Source: an uncultured Phycisphaerales bacterium (GTDB lineage: Bacteria > Planctomycetota > Phycisphaerae > Phycisphaerales > UBA1924). Taken from it: a DNA stretch of 64,000 nt. Below the pieces are notes generated by a model. The model was not told the DNA's origin. It did not search any database and was given only the letters and a program-made list of their open reading frames with translations. Positions 1-7,849 of the stretch are shown here, one piece after another. Position numbers and translations under genes: made by a program. Position 1 is the stretch's first letter; each line of letters starts with the position of its first letter. The stretch spans positions 91,668 to 155,667 of the forward strand of contig CALKJW010000011.1 of assembly GCA_937995595.1 (NCBI GenBank), given 5' to 3'.

Positions 1-993
1 CACGCCCACGCGCCGGTCGATCGGCGCGCGGCCCAGCACGCGCACGCCGTCGGCCCGCATCGACTCCAGCGCACCGAGCAGCGGAGTCATCAACGCGACC
101 TCGTGCTCGCGCACCGCGTCGATGCCGCGCTCCAGCAGCCACGCGACGCCCTCGGACAGCCCCGCGATGCCGACGACGTTGTGCGAGCCCGCCTCGTACT
201 TCTCCGGCAGCATCGCCGGGTGCGTGTCCTGCTCCGACACGCTGCCGGTGCCGCCCTCGCGCACGGTGGCGAGCCGGCTCTCGACGCCGCGGACGATCGC
301 CAGCGCGCCGGTGCCCGTCGGACCGAGCAGGCCCTTGTGACCCGGGAAGGCGAGCAGGTCGATGTGCGCCTCGCGCACGTTCACGCGCACGTGACCCAGC
401 GACTGCGAGGCGTCGACGACAAACAGCGGCCGGTCGTCATCCTCGCCGAGCGCGCGCAGGCCCGCGCCGATCGCGGCGATGTCCTGCAGCGTCCCGGTCA
501 CGTTGCTCGCGTGGTTGATCGCGACAAACGCCGTGCGGCCGGGCGCTGCCGCGCCGATCACGTCCGCCGGATCGACCTCGCCCGTCGCGGGGTCCGCTGG
601 AATCGTCGTCAGTTCGAGCAACCCGTCGCGTGCCAGTTCGTTGCACGGCCGCAGCACCGAGTTGTGCTCCATCTCGGTGATGACCGCGTGCGGGCGCCTG
701 CCCGTGCGCTGCGCGAACGCGCGCGCTGCGCCCTTGATCGCCAGGTTCAGCGCATCGGTCGCGTTGTGCGTGAAGACGACCCGTTCCGGCGAGTCGCTCC
801 CCACGAGCCGCGCGACCCGCTCGCGGCACCGCTGCACGACCGCCGCGCCCTGTCGCGCCTCGGCGTACGCCCCGCGCCCCGCCGCGCCGACTTCGTTCAT
901 GTAGCGCACCATCGCCGCGCCGACCGCCGGCGGCTTGGGAAAACTCGTCGCGGCGTTGTCGAAGTAGCGGCGTGGTTGACCCTGCGAACTCAT
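1..993 (-). CDS. Cysteine desulfurase-family aminotransferase (class V), C-terminus cut by window edge
   Basis: PLP-dependent fold-type I enzyme. Such proteins remove sulfur from cysteine for Fe-S cluster or thio-cofactor assembly. The visible 331 codons start with ATG at 993 and a classic opening (RRYFDNAATSFPKPPAV). Next come the cofactor region (THNATDALNLAIKG), the ITEMEHNSVLRP block, the PLP-aspartate region (FVVDASQSLGHV), and the lysine that forms the Schiff base within FPGHKGLLGPTGTG. That PGHKGLLGP form is typical of the stand-alone cysteine desulfurase family (TIGR01977-like) rather than IscS. The end of the protein, including any catalytic-cysteine loop, lies outside the window, so sulfur-mobilising activity cannot be checked. 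Family assignment is firm; the substrate is inferred. Confidence 0.9.
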   Translation of the reverse strand, partial: MSSQGQPRRYFDNAATSFPKPPAVGAAMVRYMNEVGAAGRGAYAEARQGAAVVQRCRERVARLVGSDSPERVVFTHNATDALNLAIKGAARAFAQRTGRRPHAVITEMEHNSVLRPCNELARDGLLELTTIPADPATGEVDPADVIGAAAPGRTAFVAINHASNVTGTLQDIAAIGAGLRALGEDDDRPLFVVDASQSLGHVRVNVREAHIDLLAFPGHKGLLGPTGTGALAIVRGVESRLATVREGGTGSVSEQDTHPAMLPEKYEAGSHNVVGIAGLSEGVAWLLERGIDAVREHEVALMTPLLGALESMRADGVRVLGRAPIDRRVGV

Positions 994-1100
994 GAACGAT
1001 CGTAGGGAGGCGGATTGGGGACCGGTTCTTCTTCCCGGCAGCGTCGCCGTGGCGACCGCGGGACTCGGCGCTCAGGACCGGAGGGCTCAGGGCCGTTCTC

Positions 1101-2252
1101 TCACTTCCCGCGCGTCGGGTTGTAGAACGGCAACTTCGCGACCCTGCCGACCAGCACCGCGTCCTTCCCGGTGTCGACCTCGATCGCGGTGCCCTCGGCG
1201 GTCATGTCCTTGTCGACAAACGCCATCGCGATGGGGTAGCCGAGCGTCGGGCTGAGGCACGCGCTGGAGACGACGCCGACCTCGCGCCCGCCACCGGCCA
1301 ACTTCACCTTCATGCCCTGGCGCGCGGTGCGCTTGCCCTCCAGCGCAAGCCCCACGACCTTCCGCGCCGGACCGCCCGCGTCGCGCGTGCGGAGCAGAGC
1401 CTCCTGCCCGATGAACGGCTCGCCGAGTTCGGCCTTGTCCTTGTCGAGCGCGATCGCGAAATCGACGCCGCAGGACAGCGCGTTGATGTCCTCGCCAAGT
1501 TCGTGCCCGTACAGCGGCATGCCGGCCTCGAGCCGCAGCGAGTCGCGCGCGCCAAGGCCGCACGGGCGGATCAGGCCGCCCTCCTTGTCCAGCCCGGCGT
1601 CCTTGAGGATCATGCCCAGCGCCATGCCGACCATGTTGGCCGGCAGGATGACCTCGACCCCGTCCTCACCGGTGTAGCCGGTGCGGCTCACGATGATCTT
1701 CAGGAACACCAGGTTCTTGACGGCGAAGCGGTAGCGCTTCAGCGTCGGGATCTCGCGGCTCATCTTCGAGATCAGGTCCATGACCTTGGGACCCTGGATG
1801 GCGACCATCGCCGTCGATTCGGTGCGGTCCTCGATCTTGCAGACCAGATCGCCGGACGTGCGGACCTTCTCGAAGTGCGCGAGCATCTTGGCGCGGTTCG
1901 ACGCGTTCACCACGACCAGAAAGTCGTCGTCGTCCATGCGGTAGACGATGATGTCGTCGTGCACGCCGCCCTGCTCGTTGCACGCCAGCGAGTACCGGCA
2001 CTGACCGGTCTGCATGTCCGAGATCCGGCGCGAGCAGACGCGCTCCAGCAGGCGCCGCGCGTGCCGGCCCTTGATGGCGACGCGGCCCATGTGCGAGACG
2101 TCGAACAGCCCGCCGCTGGCGCGGCACTGGTTGTGCTCGGCGATGATGCCCCCGCCCGGCCCGGTGTACATGATGGGCATCTCCCACCCGGCGAAATCCA
2201 CCATCTTCCCGCCGTGCTCGAGATGGAACTTGTGCAGGGGCGTTCGGAGCAA
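1101..2252 (-). CDS. gcvT: Aminomethyltransferase, glycine cleavage T protein
   Basis: T protein of the glycine cleavage system: it takes the aminomethyl group from H-protein lipoamide and makes 5,10-methylene-THF and ammonia. The sequence has the expected opening (LRTPLHKFHLEHGGKMVDFA), then GLFDVSHMGRV, VVNASNRAKML, IVSRTGYTGEDGVEVI and GARDSLRLEAGMPLYGHEL, and the C-terminal barrel (GVVSSACLSPTLGYPIAMAFV). About 383 residues, normal for the family. I chose the TTG at 2252 because GGAAAGGA lies just upstream and the product then begins exactly where homologues begin; an in-frame ATG at 2315 would add 21 unrelated residues. It follows panC on the same strand after 114 bases. The other gcv genes are not in the window. 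Confidence 0.95.
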   Translation of the reverse strand: MLRTPLHKFHLEHGGKMVDFAGWEMPIMYTGPGGGIIAEHNQCRASGGLFDVSHMGRVAIKGRHARRLLERVCSRRISDMQTGQCRYSLACNEQGGVHDDIIVYRMDDDDFLVVVNASNRAKMLAHFEKVRTSGDLVCKIEDRTESTAMVAIQGPKVMDLISKMSREIPTLKRYRFAVKNLVFLKIIVSRTGYTGEDGVEVILPANMVGMALGMILKDAGLDKEGGLIRPCGLGARDSLRLEAGMPLYGHELGEDINALSCGVDFAIALDKDKAELGEPFIGQEALLRTRDAGGPARKVVGLALEGKRTARQGMKVKLAGGGREVGVVSSACLSPTLGYPIAMAFVDKDMTAEGTAIEVDTGKDAVLVGRVAKLPFYNPTRGK

Positions 2253-2339
2253 TTTCGTCCTTTCCGTGAATGTCCGGCCATGGTAGCAGCGACGCCCGCG
2301 GTCCTGTGTGCCCATGTCCCGGGCCTCGGGCCGGGGCGC

Positions 2340-2365
2340 ATGCCCAAAGCCTCGGCGCTGGGCAT
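2340..2365 (-). terminator. Hairpin just after panC stop
   Basis: An inverted repeat (ATGCCCA / TGGGCAT, with a short inner GC pairing) starts one base after the panC stop codon. No U-run follows on the minus strand, so it could be a weak terminator, an attenuator, or an mRNA-stabilising hairpin between panC and gcvT. Confidence 0.4.
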
Positions 2366-2366
2366 C

Positions 2367-3215
2367 TCAGCACGCTGGACCCTGCGCCCACGGCGCGTTG
2401 TCGATCAGACGGACCGTTCCCGTCCCCGAACGCGTGCGCGCCGCGACCAGCGCCCGGCCCTGCCGCGCGGCCGCGGCAAGCGGCATGAGCGTCGCCGGGT
2501 CGCGCACGACCGCGTACTCGACCTCCAGCCCCGCCGCGGCGAGCATCTCGCGCATGCGCGTTTCCGCCGCGTCCACGGACGCCGTGGCGCACGCCTCGCA
2601 GAGCGCCCGCGGGATCGCCGCGGCACGAGACCTCGCATCGGCGGTCAGGAACACGTTGCGGCTGCTCATCGCCAGGCCGTCGGCCTCGCGCACGGTCGGT
2701 ACAGGCACGATCTCGACGCCGAGCCTCTCGCGCTCGGTCATGGCGCAAACGACCTGCAACTGCTGCCAGTCCTTCTCGCCAAACACCGCCGCGCGGGGCC
2801 GGACCAGTTCGAACAGCCGCCGCACGACCTGGCACACGCCCGCGAAGTGCCCCGGCCGGTGCGCATCCTCAAGCCCCGGTCGGGTCGCGACCTCGGGGAG
2901 TTCCCCCGGGCCGACCGCCGCGCCGGGCGGATACACAGCCCCGACCCCCGGCGCAAAGACCACGTCCGCCCCCGCGCGACGGCAAACCTCGACATCCGCT
3001 TCAAGCGTGCGCGGGTAGCGGGCAAGGTCGGCCGGGTCGTTGAACTGCGTCGGGTTGACGAACACCGAGACCACCACCGCCCCGCCGCGGCGGTCCGCCA
3101 GGCCGCGCGCGACTTCGACCAGCCGTGCATGCCCGGCGTGCAGCGCGCCCATGGTCGGGACAAACACCCCGCCCACGTGAAACCCAAGCGCGGCTGGATC
3201 GGTGATCACCTGCAC
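2367..3215 (-). CDS. panC: Pantothenate synthetase (pantoate-beta-alanine ligase)
   Basis: Joins D-pantoate and beta-alanine with ATP hydrolysis to AMP in the last step of pantothenate (coenzyme A precursor) synthesis; cytosolic. The 282 residues match the family length. Visible motifs in order: PTMGALHAGHARLV (HxGH nucleotide-binding motif, residues about 20-33), SVFVNPTQFND (pantoate site), RPGHFAGVCQVVRRLF, FGEKDWQQLQV, and LAMSSRNVFL (KMSKS-like loop) near residue 180. The start is an ATG (MQVITDPAAL); homologues often carry a few more N-terminal residues but nothing better is in frame. The reading continues on the same strand into gcvT, so the two may be co-transcribed. panB and panD are not in the window. 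Confidence 0.95.
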   Translation of the reverse strand: MQVITDPAALGFHVGGVFVPTMGALHAGHARLVEVARGLADRRGGAVVVSVFVNPTQFNDPADLARYPRTLEADVEVCRRAGADVVFAPGVGAVYPPGAAVGPGELPEVATRPGLEDAHRPGHFAGVCQVVRRLFELVRPRAAVFGEKDWQQLQVVCAMTERERLGVEIVPVPTVREADGLAMSSRNVFLTADARSRAAAIPRALCEACATASVDAAETRMREMLAAAGLEVEYAVVRDPATLMPLAAAARQGRALVAARTRSGTGTVRLIDNAPWAQGPAC

Positions 3216-3308
3216 GGCTCAAAGGCTACCGGACCGGCGCGTTGTGGACAAAGCCCGCGACGCGCTCCCGCTTGCCCGCCGCGCCGGTCGGGCCGCTACC
3301 ATGTGTCC

Positions 3309-5411
3309 ATGCCGCCGCAAAGCCCGTCGTCCCCGCATGCGTCCCCGGACACCCGACGCGGCGGCGCCGCCGCGGTGTGGAGCGCGGCCGAAGACGTGCC
3401 GACGGTCTCGACGCACGCGCGGCACCGCCGACGCATCCGGCGGGCCGACGCGATGCTCGACGCGTACACGCCCGAGCCGCGGGCCGACGCGGGCACCGAC
3501 AGCGAGCACGAGAGCGACCGCGAGTTCGACCAGGCCGCGCGCGGCGCCGAATCGCTCCTTGCGCGACAGGCCGATCGTTCGACCGACACCGAGTTCTTCT
3601 CGCCCATGCCCGAGGGCTACCGGCGCGGCAGGCACAAGTACGTCGCGGTGTTCGGCACCGTGATGAGCGGTCTGGGCAAGGGCATCTTCGCTTCCAGCGT
3701 GGCGAAGTTGCTCAAGGACAAGGGGCTGGTCGTCGCGCCGATCAAACTCGAGGGCTACCTGAACATCGACGCGGGCACGCTCAACCCCTTCCGGCACGGC
3801 GAGGTGTTCGTGCTCGACGACGGGACCGAGTGCGACATGGACCTCGGCACCTACGAGCGCCTGCTCGACCAGGACCTGTCGCGGATGAACTTCATGACCT
3901 CGGGGCAGGTCTTCTCGACGATCGTCGACCGCGAGCGGCACGGGGCGTACCTCGGGCGCGACGTGCAGTGGATCCCGCACGTGACCGGCGAGGTCAAGCG
4001 GCGACTGCGCGAACTGGCGATGTACGGCGACGGCGAGCGCCCGGCGGACGTGGTGTTCGTCGAGGTGGGCGGCACGGTCGGCGACTACGAGAACGGGTTC
4101 TACATCGAGGCGCTGCGCGAACTGGCGTTCGAGGAGGGCGAGGACTCGGTCTGCTTCGTCGCGCTGACGTACATCATCAAGCCGCAGACGCTGGGCGAGC
4201 AGAAGTCCAAGGCCGCGCAACTGGGCATCAAGCGGCTGATGGAGGCCGGCATCCAGCCGCACATGATCGCCTGCCGCGCGACGGACCCGATCACCGAGCC
4301 GGTGCGGCAGAAGATCGCGATGTTCAGCAACGTGCCGCTGCGGCGCGTGTTCAGCATGCACGACCGGTCGAGCGTGTACACGATCCCCGACGACATGCGC
4401 CTCGCCGGGCTCGACCGCGAGATCCTCTCGACCCTCGACCTGCACGACCGCGTGGACACGAGCATCGAGGACCGGCGGCGGCGCGAGTGGGCGGTGTTCT
4501 ACGACGGGCTGGTGCGGCCCAAGAAGCGCCGCGTCACTATCGGCCTGACGGGCAAGTACGTCGCCATGCGCGACGCCTACGCGTCGATCGACAAGGCGAT
4601 CGAGCACTGCTCGGCGCACCTCGGCGTCGACGTCGACCTGCGCTGGATCGAGACCACCGACATCTCGCCGGCCAACGTCGGGGCGCGGCTCGAAGGGCTC
4701 GACGGGGTGATCGTGCCCGGCGGCTTCGGCAGCCGCGGCGTGGAGGGCAAGATCGCGTGCGTGCGCCACTGCCGCGAGCGCGGCGTGCCCTACCTGGGCA
4801 TCTGCCTGGGGTTCCAGGTCGCGGTCATCGAATACGCGCGGAACGTGCTCGGCCTGAAGGGCGCGGGCTCGACCGAGTTCGACCGCCGCTGCCCCGAGCC
4901 GGTCATCAGCGAACTGCCGGAACAGAAGAAGATCGAGGGCCTCGGCGGCACCATGCGGCTGGGCGGGCAGGAGGTCGTGATCTCGCCGGGCACGCTCGCG
5001 GAGTTCCTCTACAGCCTGCCGATGCCGGGCAACCACGCGGGCCTTGCCGCGCCCGCGCCCGACGGCACGCTGCACGCGCGCGAGCGATTCCGCCACCGCT
5101 ACGAGGTCGACCCCGAGTACGTCGCGCGTCTGGAAGCGGCCGGGCTGGTCTTCTCGGGCCGACACCCGACGCAGCCCATCATGCAGGTGCTGGAACTGCC
5201 GCAGGCGGCGGAAGGCGCGAGCGGCACCGGGCACCCGTTCTTCATCGCGGCCCAGTTCCACCCCGAACTGACCAGCCGCCCCGCGCGGCCGCAGCCGCTG
5301 TTCATGGGTCTGGTCGCGGCGACGGCGGTGCGCAAGCACGGGCCCGCCGAGACCCACAGCGCGCTGGCGCAGTGGTCGCGCATCCGCAACGGGCAGGTGC
5401 AGGCGGTGTGA
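3309..5411 (+). CDS. pyrG: CTP synthase, divergent, with about 100-residue N-terminal extension
   Basis: Amidates UTP to CTP using glutamine: an N-terminal synthetase domain plus a C-terminal class I glutamine amidotransferase domain. Seen: the P-loop region GTVMSGLGKGIFASSVAKLL, HGEVFVLDDGTECDMDLGTYE with the metal Asp, EVGGTVGDYEN, then the amidotransferase oxyanion strand VPGGFGSRG, nucleophile elbow GICLGFQ (Cys 499 from this start) and FHPELTSRP. From ATG 3309 the protein has 700 residues; from ATG 3606 it has 601, closer to the usual 530-560. The first 99 residues are charged and look disordered. Several near-invariant spots differ: KLEGYLNIDAGTLNP where KxDPYxNVDPGTMSP is usual, and LGEQKSKAAQLG where the UTP-site TQHSVKEL is usual. 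It could be a lineage-specific true PyrG or a paralogue. Confidence 0.88.
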   Translation: MPPQSPSSPHASPDTRRGGAAAVWSAAEDVPTVSTHARHRRRIRRADAMLDAYTPEPRADAGTDSEHESDREFDQAARGAESLLARQADRSTDTEFFSPMPEGYRRGRHKYVAVFGTVMSGLGKGIFASSVAKLLKDKGLVVAPIKLEGYLNIDAGTLNPFRHGEVFVLDDGTECDMDLGTYERLLDQDLSRMNFMTSGQVFSTIVDRERHGAYLGRDVQWIPHVTGEVKRRLRELAMYGDGERPADVVFVEVGGTVGDYENGFYIEALRELAFEEGEDSVCFVALTYIIKPQTLGEQKSKAAQLGIKRLMEAGIQPHMIACRATDPITEPVRQKIAMFSNVPLRRVFSMHDRSSVYTIPDDMRLAGLDREILSTLDLHDRVDTSIEDRRRREWAVFYDGLVRPKKRRVTIGLTGKYVAMRDAYASIDKAIEHCSAHLGVDVDLRWIETTDISPANVGARLEGLDGVIVPGGFGSRGVEGKIACVRHCRERGVPYLGICLGFQVAVIEYARNVLGLKGAGSTEFDRRCPEPVISELPEQKKIEGLGGTMRLGGQEVVISPGTLAEFLYSLPMPGNHAGLAAPAPDGTLHARERFRHRYEVDPEYVARLEAAGLVFSGRHPTQPIMQVLELPQAAEGASGTGHPFFIAAQFHPELTSRPARPQPLFMGLVAATAVRKHGPAETHSALAQWSRIRNGQVQAV

Positions 5412-5444
5412 CGAAACGCGGCTCGGCACGCGGCCTCTCTACCA

Positions 5445-6746
5445 TTGCGCGTGCGTCACCCAGAGTCCCACATCTTCGAGTGCACGCCCGACTCGCTCGC
5501 CGAGTGGTGCGAGCAGCGGCGGATGCCCGCGTTCCGCGGCAGGCAGTTGCTCGAGTGGGTGTACGCCAAGGGCGTGGTCGATCCGGAGGCGATGACGAAC
5601 CTCTCGAAACGCGACCGCGAGGTGATCGCCGCGGAGATGACGTTCCTGTCGGGCGACACGGTGGCCGATCGCAAGGCGAGCGACGGGACGCGGAAGTTGT
5701 TGATCGAGTGGTGGGATGGTGGTAGGCCCCCTCTGTCGGCTTTGCCGACATCTCCCCCGTCGGCCCCCCCGGCCAAGGAGGTGGGGCTTCGGGTGCTTGG
5801 TTCGGGCGGCGACAGTTCGCGGCAGACCGAGTGCGTGATGATCCCGGCGGGGGAGGTCGACGAGCGCGACGGCGCCACCGACCGCGGCGTCGGGAGCACC
5901 TACCGCCGGCGGACGGCGTGCATCTCGTCGCAGGTGGGCTGCCCGGTGGGGTGCAGGTTCTGTGCCTCGGGCATCGGCGGGCTCGACGGCAACCTGTCGG
6001 CGGGCCGGATCGTCGAGCAGGTGTGGCGATTGGGGCAACTGGTTTCCTCGCCACGCCGTGGCGAGAATGCTCGTCGAGCGCCGTCACGGAGTGACGGCTC
6101 CACCCAGAGCGGCTCCACCCCGAACCGCATCACCAACGTCGTGTTCATGGGCATGGGCGAGCCGCTGGCGAACTTCGCAAACGTGACGCGCGCGGTGCGA
6201 ACCATCGCCTCGCCTTGGGGCTTGGGCATCTCGGCCCGGAAGATCACGATCTCGACCGTGGGGCTGCCCAGGGCGATCGAGCGACTGGCCGAGGAACTCG
6301 ACCTGCCCGTGACGCTCGCGCTGTCGCTGCACGCGCCCAACGACGAGGTGCGCCGGCAACTCATCCCCTGGGCCGAGTACACGACGATCAACGATCTGCT
6401 CGCGGCGTGCAGCAGGTGGTTCGAGAAGACCGGCCGCGAGATCACGCTGGAGTACATCCTGCTCCGCGGCGTGAACGACGGGCCGCGGGACGCGCGGCAA
6501 CTGGCGGACCTGGCGCGCACGCTGCGGGCCAACGTGAACCTGATCCGCTACAACGAGGTGAAGGGGATCGAGTTCGGTCGGCCGCGCGACGAGGACGTGC
6601 TGGAGTTTCAGCGGATCCTGCGTGATGCGCGGGTGAACACGCACATCCGGGCGTCGCGCGGGCGGGACATCGCCGCGGCGTGCGGGCAGTTGCGGCACGA
6701 GAAGCGCGAGAACAGCGGAGCGGCGAATCTGCAGAGCAGCAAATGA
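5445..6746 (+). CDS. rlmN: 23S rRNA/tRNA adenine C2-methyltransferase with two in-frame insertions
   Basis: Radical SAM enzyme that methylates C2 of A2503 in 23S rRNA (and A37 of some tRNAs). Seen: the N-terminal RNA-binding part (FRGRQLLEWVYAKGV, MTNLSKRDRE), the cluster motif CPVGCRFC, the preceding ACISSQVGC containing one catalytic Cys, NVVFMGMGEPLANF, ISTVGLP, LALSLHAPND, and RGRDIAAACGQLR holding the second catalytic Cys near the C-terminus. The 433-residue length exceeds the usual 350-390 because of two linker insertions, about residues 93-127 and 198-226, each coinciding with palindromic DNA. The catalytic core looks intact. Start is TTG 5445 (GTG 5451 is possible); no clear Shine-Dalgarno. 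It follows pyrG by 33 bases. The last ~16 residues also look like repeat-derived tail. Confidence 0.93.
   Translation: MRVRHPESHIFECTPDSLAEWCEQRRMPAFRGRQLLEWVYAKGVVDPEAMTNLSKRDREVIAAEMTFLSGDTVADRKASDGTRKLLIEWWDGGRPPLSALPTSPPSAPPAKEVGLRVLGSGGDSSRQTECVMIPAGEVDERDGATDRGVGSTYRRRTACISSQVGCPVGCRFCASGIGGLDGNLSAGRIVEQVWRLGQLVSSPRRGENARRAPSRSDGSTQSGSTPNRITNVVFMGMGEPLANFANVTRAVRTIASPWGLGISARKITISTVGLPRAIERLAEELDLPVTLALSLHAPNDEVRRQLIPWAEYTTINDLLAACSRWFEKTGREITLEYILLRGVNDGPRDARQLADLARTLRANVNLIRYNEVKGIEFGRPRDEDVLEFQRILRDARVNTHIRASRGRDIAAACGQLRHEKRENSGAANLQSSK
5725..5797. repeat. Palindromic element, in-frame copy inside rlmN
   Basis: The core at 5725-5763 is identical at 35 of 39 positions to 6783-6821. 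It contains the hairpin TGTCGGC-TTT-GCCGACA (5734-5750), followed by a C-run whose partner G-run (TGGGG) lies near 5782. It is read in frame as a Pro/Ser-rich linker (PPLSALPTSPPSAPP) at a place where RlmN proteins normally have a tight beta-turn (WWDGG ... QTECVMIP). Confidence 0.75.
6048..6098. repeat. Second palindromic insertion inside rlmN
   Basis: Two perfect stems lie back to back: TCGCCACG/CGTGGCGA (6048-6064) and GCCGTCAC-GGA-GTGACGGC (6080-6098). The stretch is translated in frame as a basic, Ser-rich loop (SSPRRGENARRAPSRSDGS) between the conserved QVWRLGQLV and RITNVVFMGMGE segments. Different in sequence from the first insertion. Confidence 0.65.
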
Positions 6747-6782
6747 AGACGCGGGTCGGGACTTGTGCGAGCAGGAACTGAA

Positions 6783-6831
6783 TGCCCCCTCTGTCGGCCT
6801 GGCCGACATCTCCCCTGTCGGGGACAGGGGA
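6783..6831. repeat. Palindromic element, intergenic copy between rlmN and the crotonase gene
   Basis: Second copy of the rlmN element: hairpin TGTCGGC-CTG-GCCGACA (6792-6808) followed by CCCCTGTC-GGG-GACAGGGG (6813-6831). It ends about 20 bases before the ATG of the downstream gene, so it forms most of that gene's leader. Confidence 0.75.
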
Positions 6832-6851
6832 TGGGGGCGCGAGGAGCAGTC

Positions 6852-7616
6852 ATGTCGCTGGCGCTACTGAACATCAACGGTGCGGTTGCCACGCTGTCGA
6901 TGAACCGCGCCGAATCGCGCAACGCGTTGTCGATCGACCTGCTCGCGTCGCTCCACCACCGGATGAACGAACTGGAGGCGGCGGTGCGCACCGGCGGGCC
7001 GCAGGCGCCGCGGGCGTGCGTCGTCACCGGCGAGGGCAAGGCGTTCTGCGCGGGGATGGACCTCAAGCAGGTGCTGGGCGACCCCGATGCGCCGCTCAGA
7101 CTGCTGTCGAGCCTGGCGGACCTGTGCCTGCGCATCCGCGCCCTGCCGATCCCGACCATCGCCGCGGTGAACGGCGCGGCGATCGGCGGCGGGTGCGGAC
7201 TCTCGACCGTCGCGGACTTCTCGATCACGCACGCGGACTCGAAGATGGGTTTCCCGGAGGTCGATCTGGGCGTGTGCCCGGCGGTCGTGGCGCCGTGGCT
7301 GGTACGGAAGATCGGCGCGGGCCGCGCCCGCGCGGTGCTGCTCCGCGGCGGCGTGATGAGCGGGAGCGAAGCGCACGCGCTGGGCATCGTCAACGAGTGC
7401 GTGCCCACGCGCGACGACCTGCTGCCCGCCGCCGGCGCGCTGGCCGAGCGGCTCTGCGCCGGCGGGCCGGTCGCGCTCGCCGCGACCAAGGGCCTGCTCA
7501 ACGAGTTGGACGGCTCGCTCGACGCGGCGCTTTCTCGGCGCGGCGCGGAACTCTCGGCGCGGGTGCTGGCGACGCCCGAGGCGCAGGCCACGCTGCGGGC
7601 CAGACTCGGAACGTAA
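6852..7616 (+). CDS. Enoyl-CoA hydratase/isomerase family protein
   Basis: Crotonase-fold acyl-CoA enzyme, 254 residues. Seen: AFCAGMDLKQV and AVNGAAIGGGCGLSTVADF, which form the CoA-binding and oxyanion-hole segments, and MGFPEVDLGVCPAV, which carries the second-position glutamate. The first catalytic glutamate of true hydratases (GGGCELA) is Gly here (GGGCGLS), so simple water addition in the classical two-glutamate manner is doubtful; an isomerase, carboxyl-acyl or other crotonase reaction is possible. The start ATG 6852 has GAGGAG close upstream. The leader is occupied by a palindromic repeat also found inside the preceding rlmN. No other beta-oxidation gene is nearby, so the pathway is not known. 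Confidence 0.85.
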   Translation: MSLALLNINGAVATLSMNRAESRNALSIDLLASLHHRMNELEAAVRTGGPQAPRACVVTGEGKAFCAGMDLKQVLGDPDAPLRLLSSLADLCLRIRALPIPTIAAVNGAAIGGGCGLSTVADFSITHADSKMGFPEVDLGVCPAVVAPWLVRKIGAGRARAVLLRGGVMSGSEAHALGIVNECVPTRDDLLPAAGALAERLCAGGPVALAATKGLLNELDGSLDAALSRRGAELSARVLATPEAQATLRARLGT

Positions 7617-7849
7617 TACGGACGCTCGCTCGATCTCGGGCGTGATGGATCGAAGACAGGACCCGCCGCTGAGCCGCTGAGGACGCCGGGGATGCGGGAG
7701 GAACGGAAGATCGACTCCGACTCCCGAAGCGTATCAAATCCCTTCTGACTCCGGGTTCTCTGCGCCTCTGCGGTGACGTTCGTTCGAACCCCTTTCCCGG
7801 GCCTTGGTGCGGTCGGTGGTGATGTGCCGCAGCCGGGCGCGGCGGGTTC

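Noticed and set aside
2253..2366. Possible glycine or TPP riboswitch before gcvT (CTGAGATGCCC word)
   Set aside because: Only one short word matches; the conserved cores of either riboswitch are absent and the hairpin is explained by the panC 3' end.
1503..3308. Open frame running in phase into pyrG
   Set aside because: It lies antisense to gcvT and panC, which are clearly real; the pyrG start at 3309 or 3606 fits the family.
3219..5429. 736-codon frame opposite pyrG
   Set aside because: No domain or start signals; antisense artefact of codon bias.
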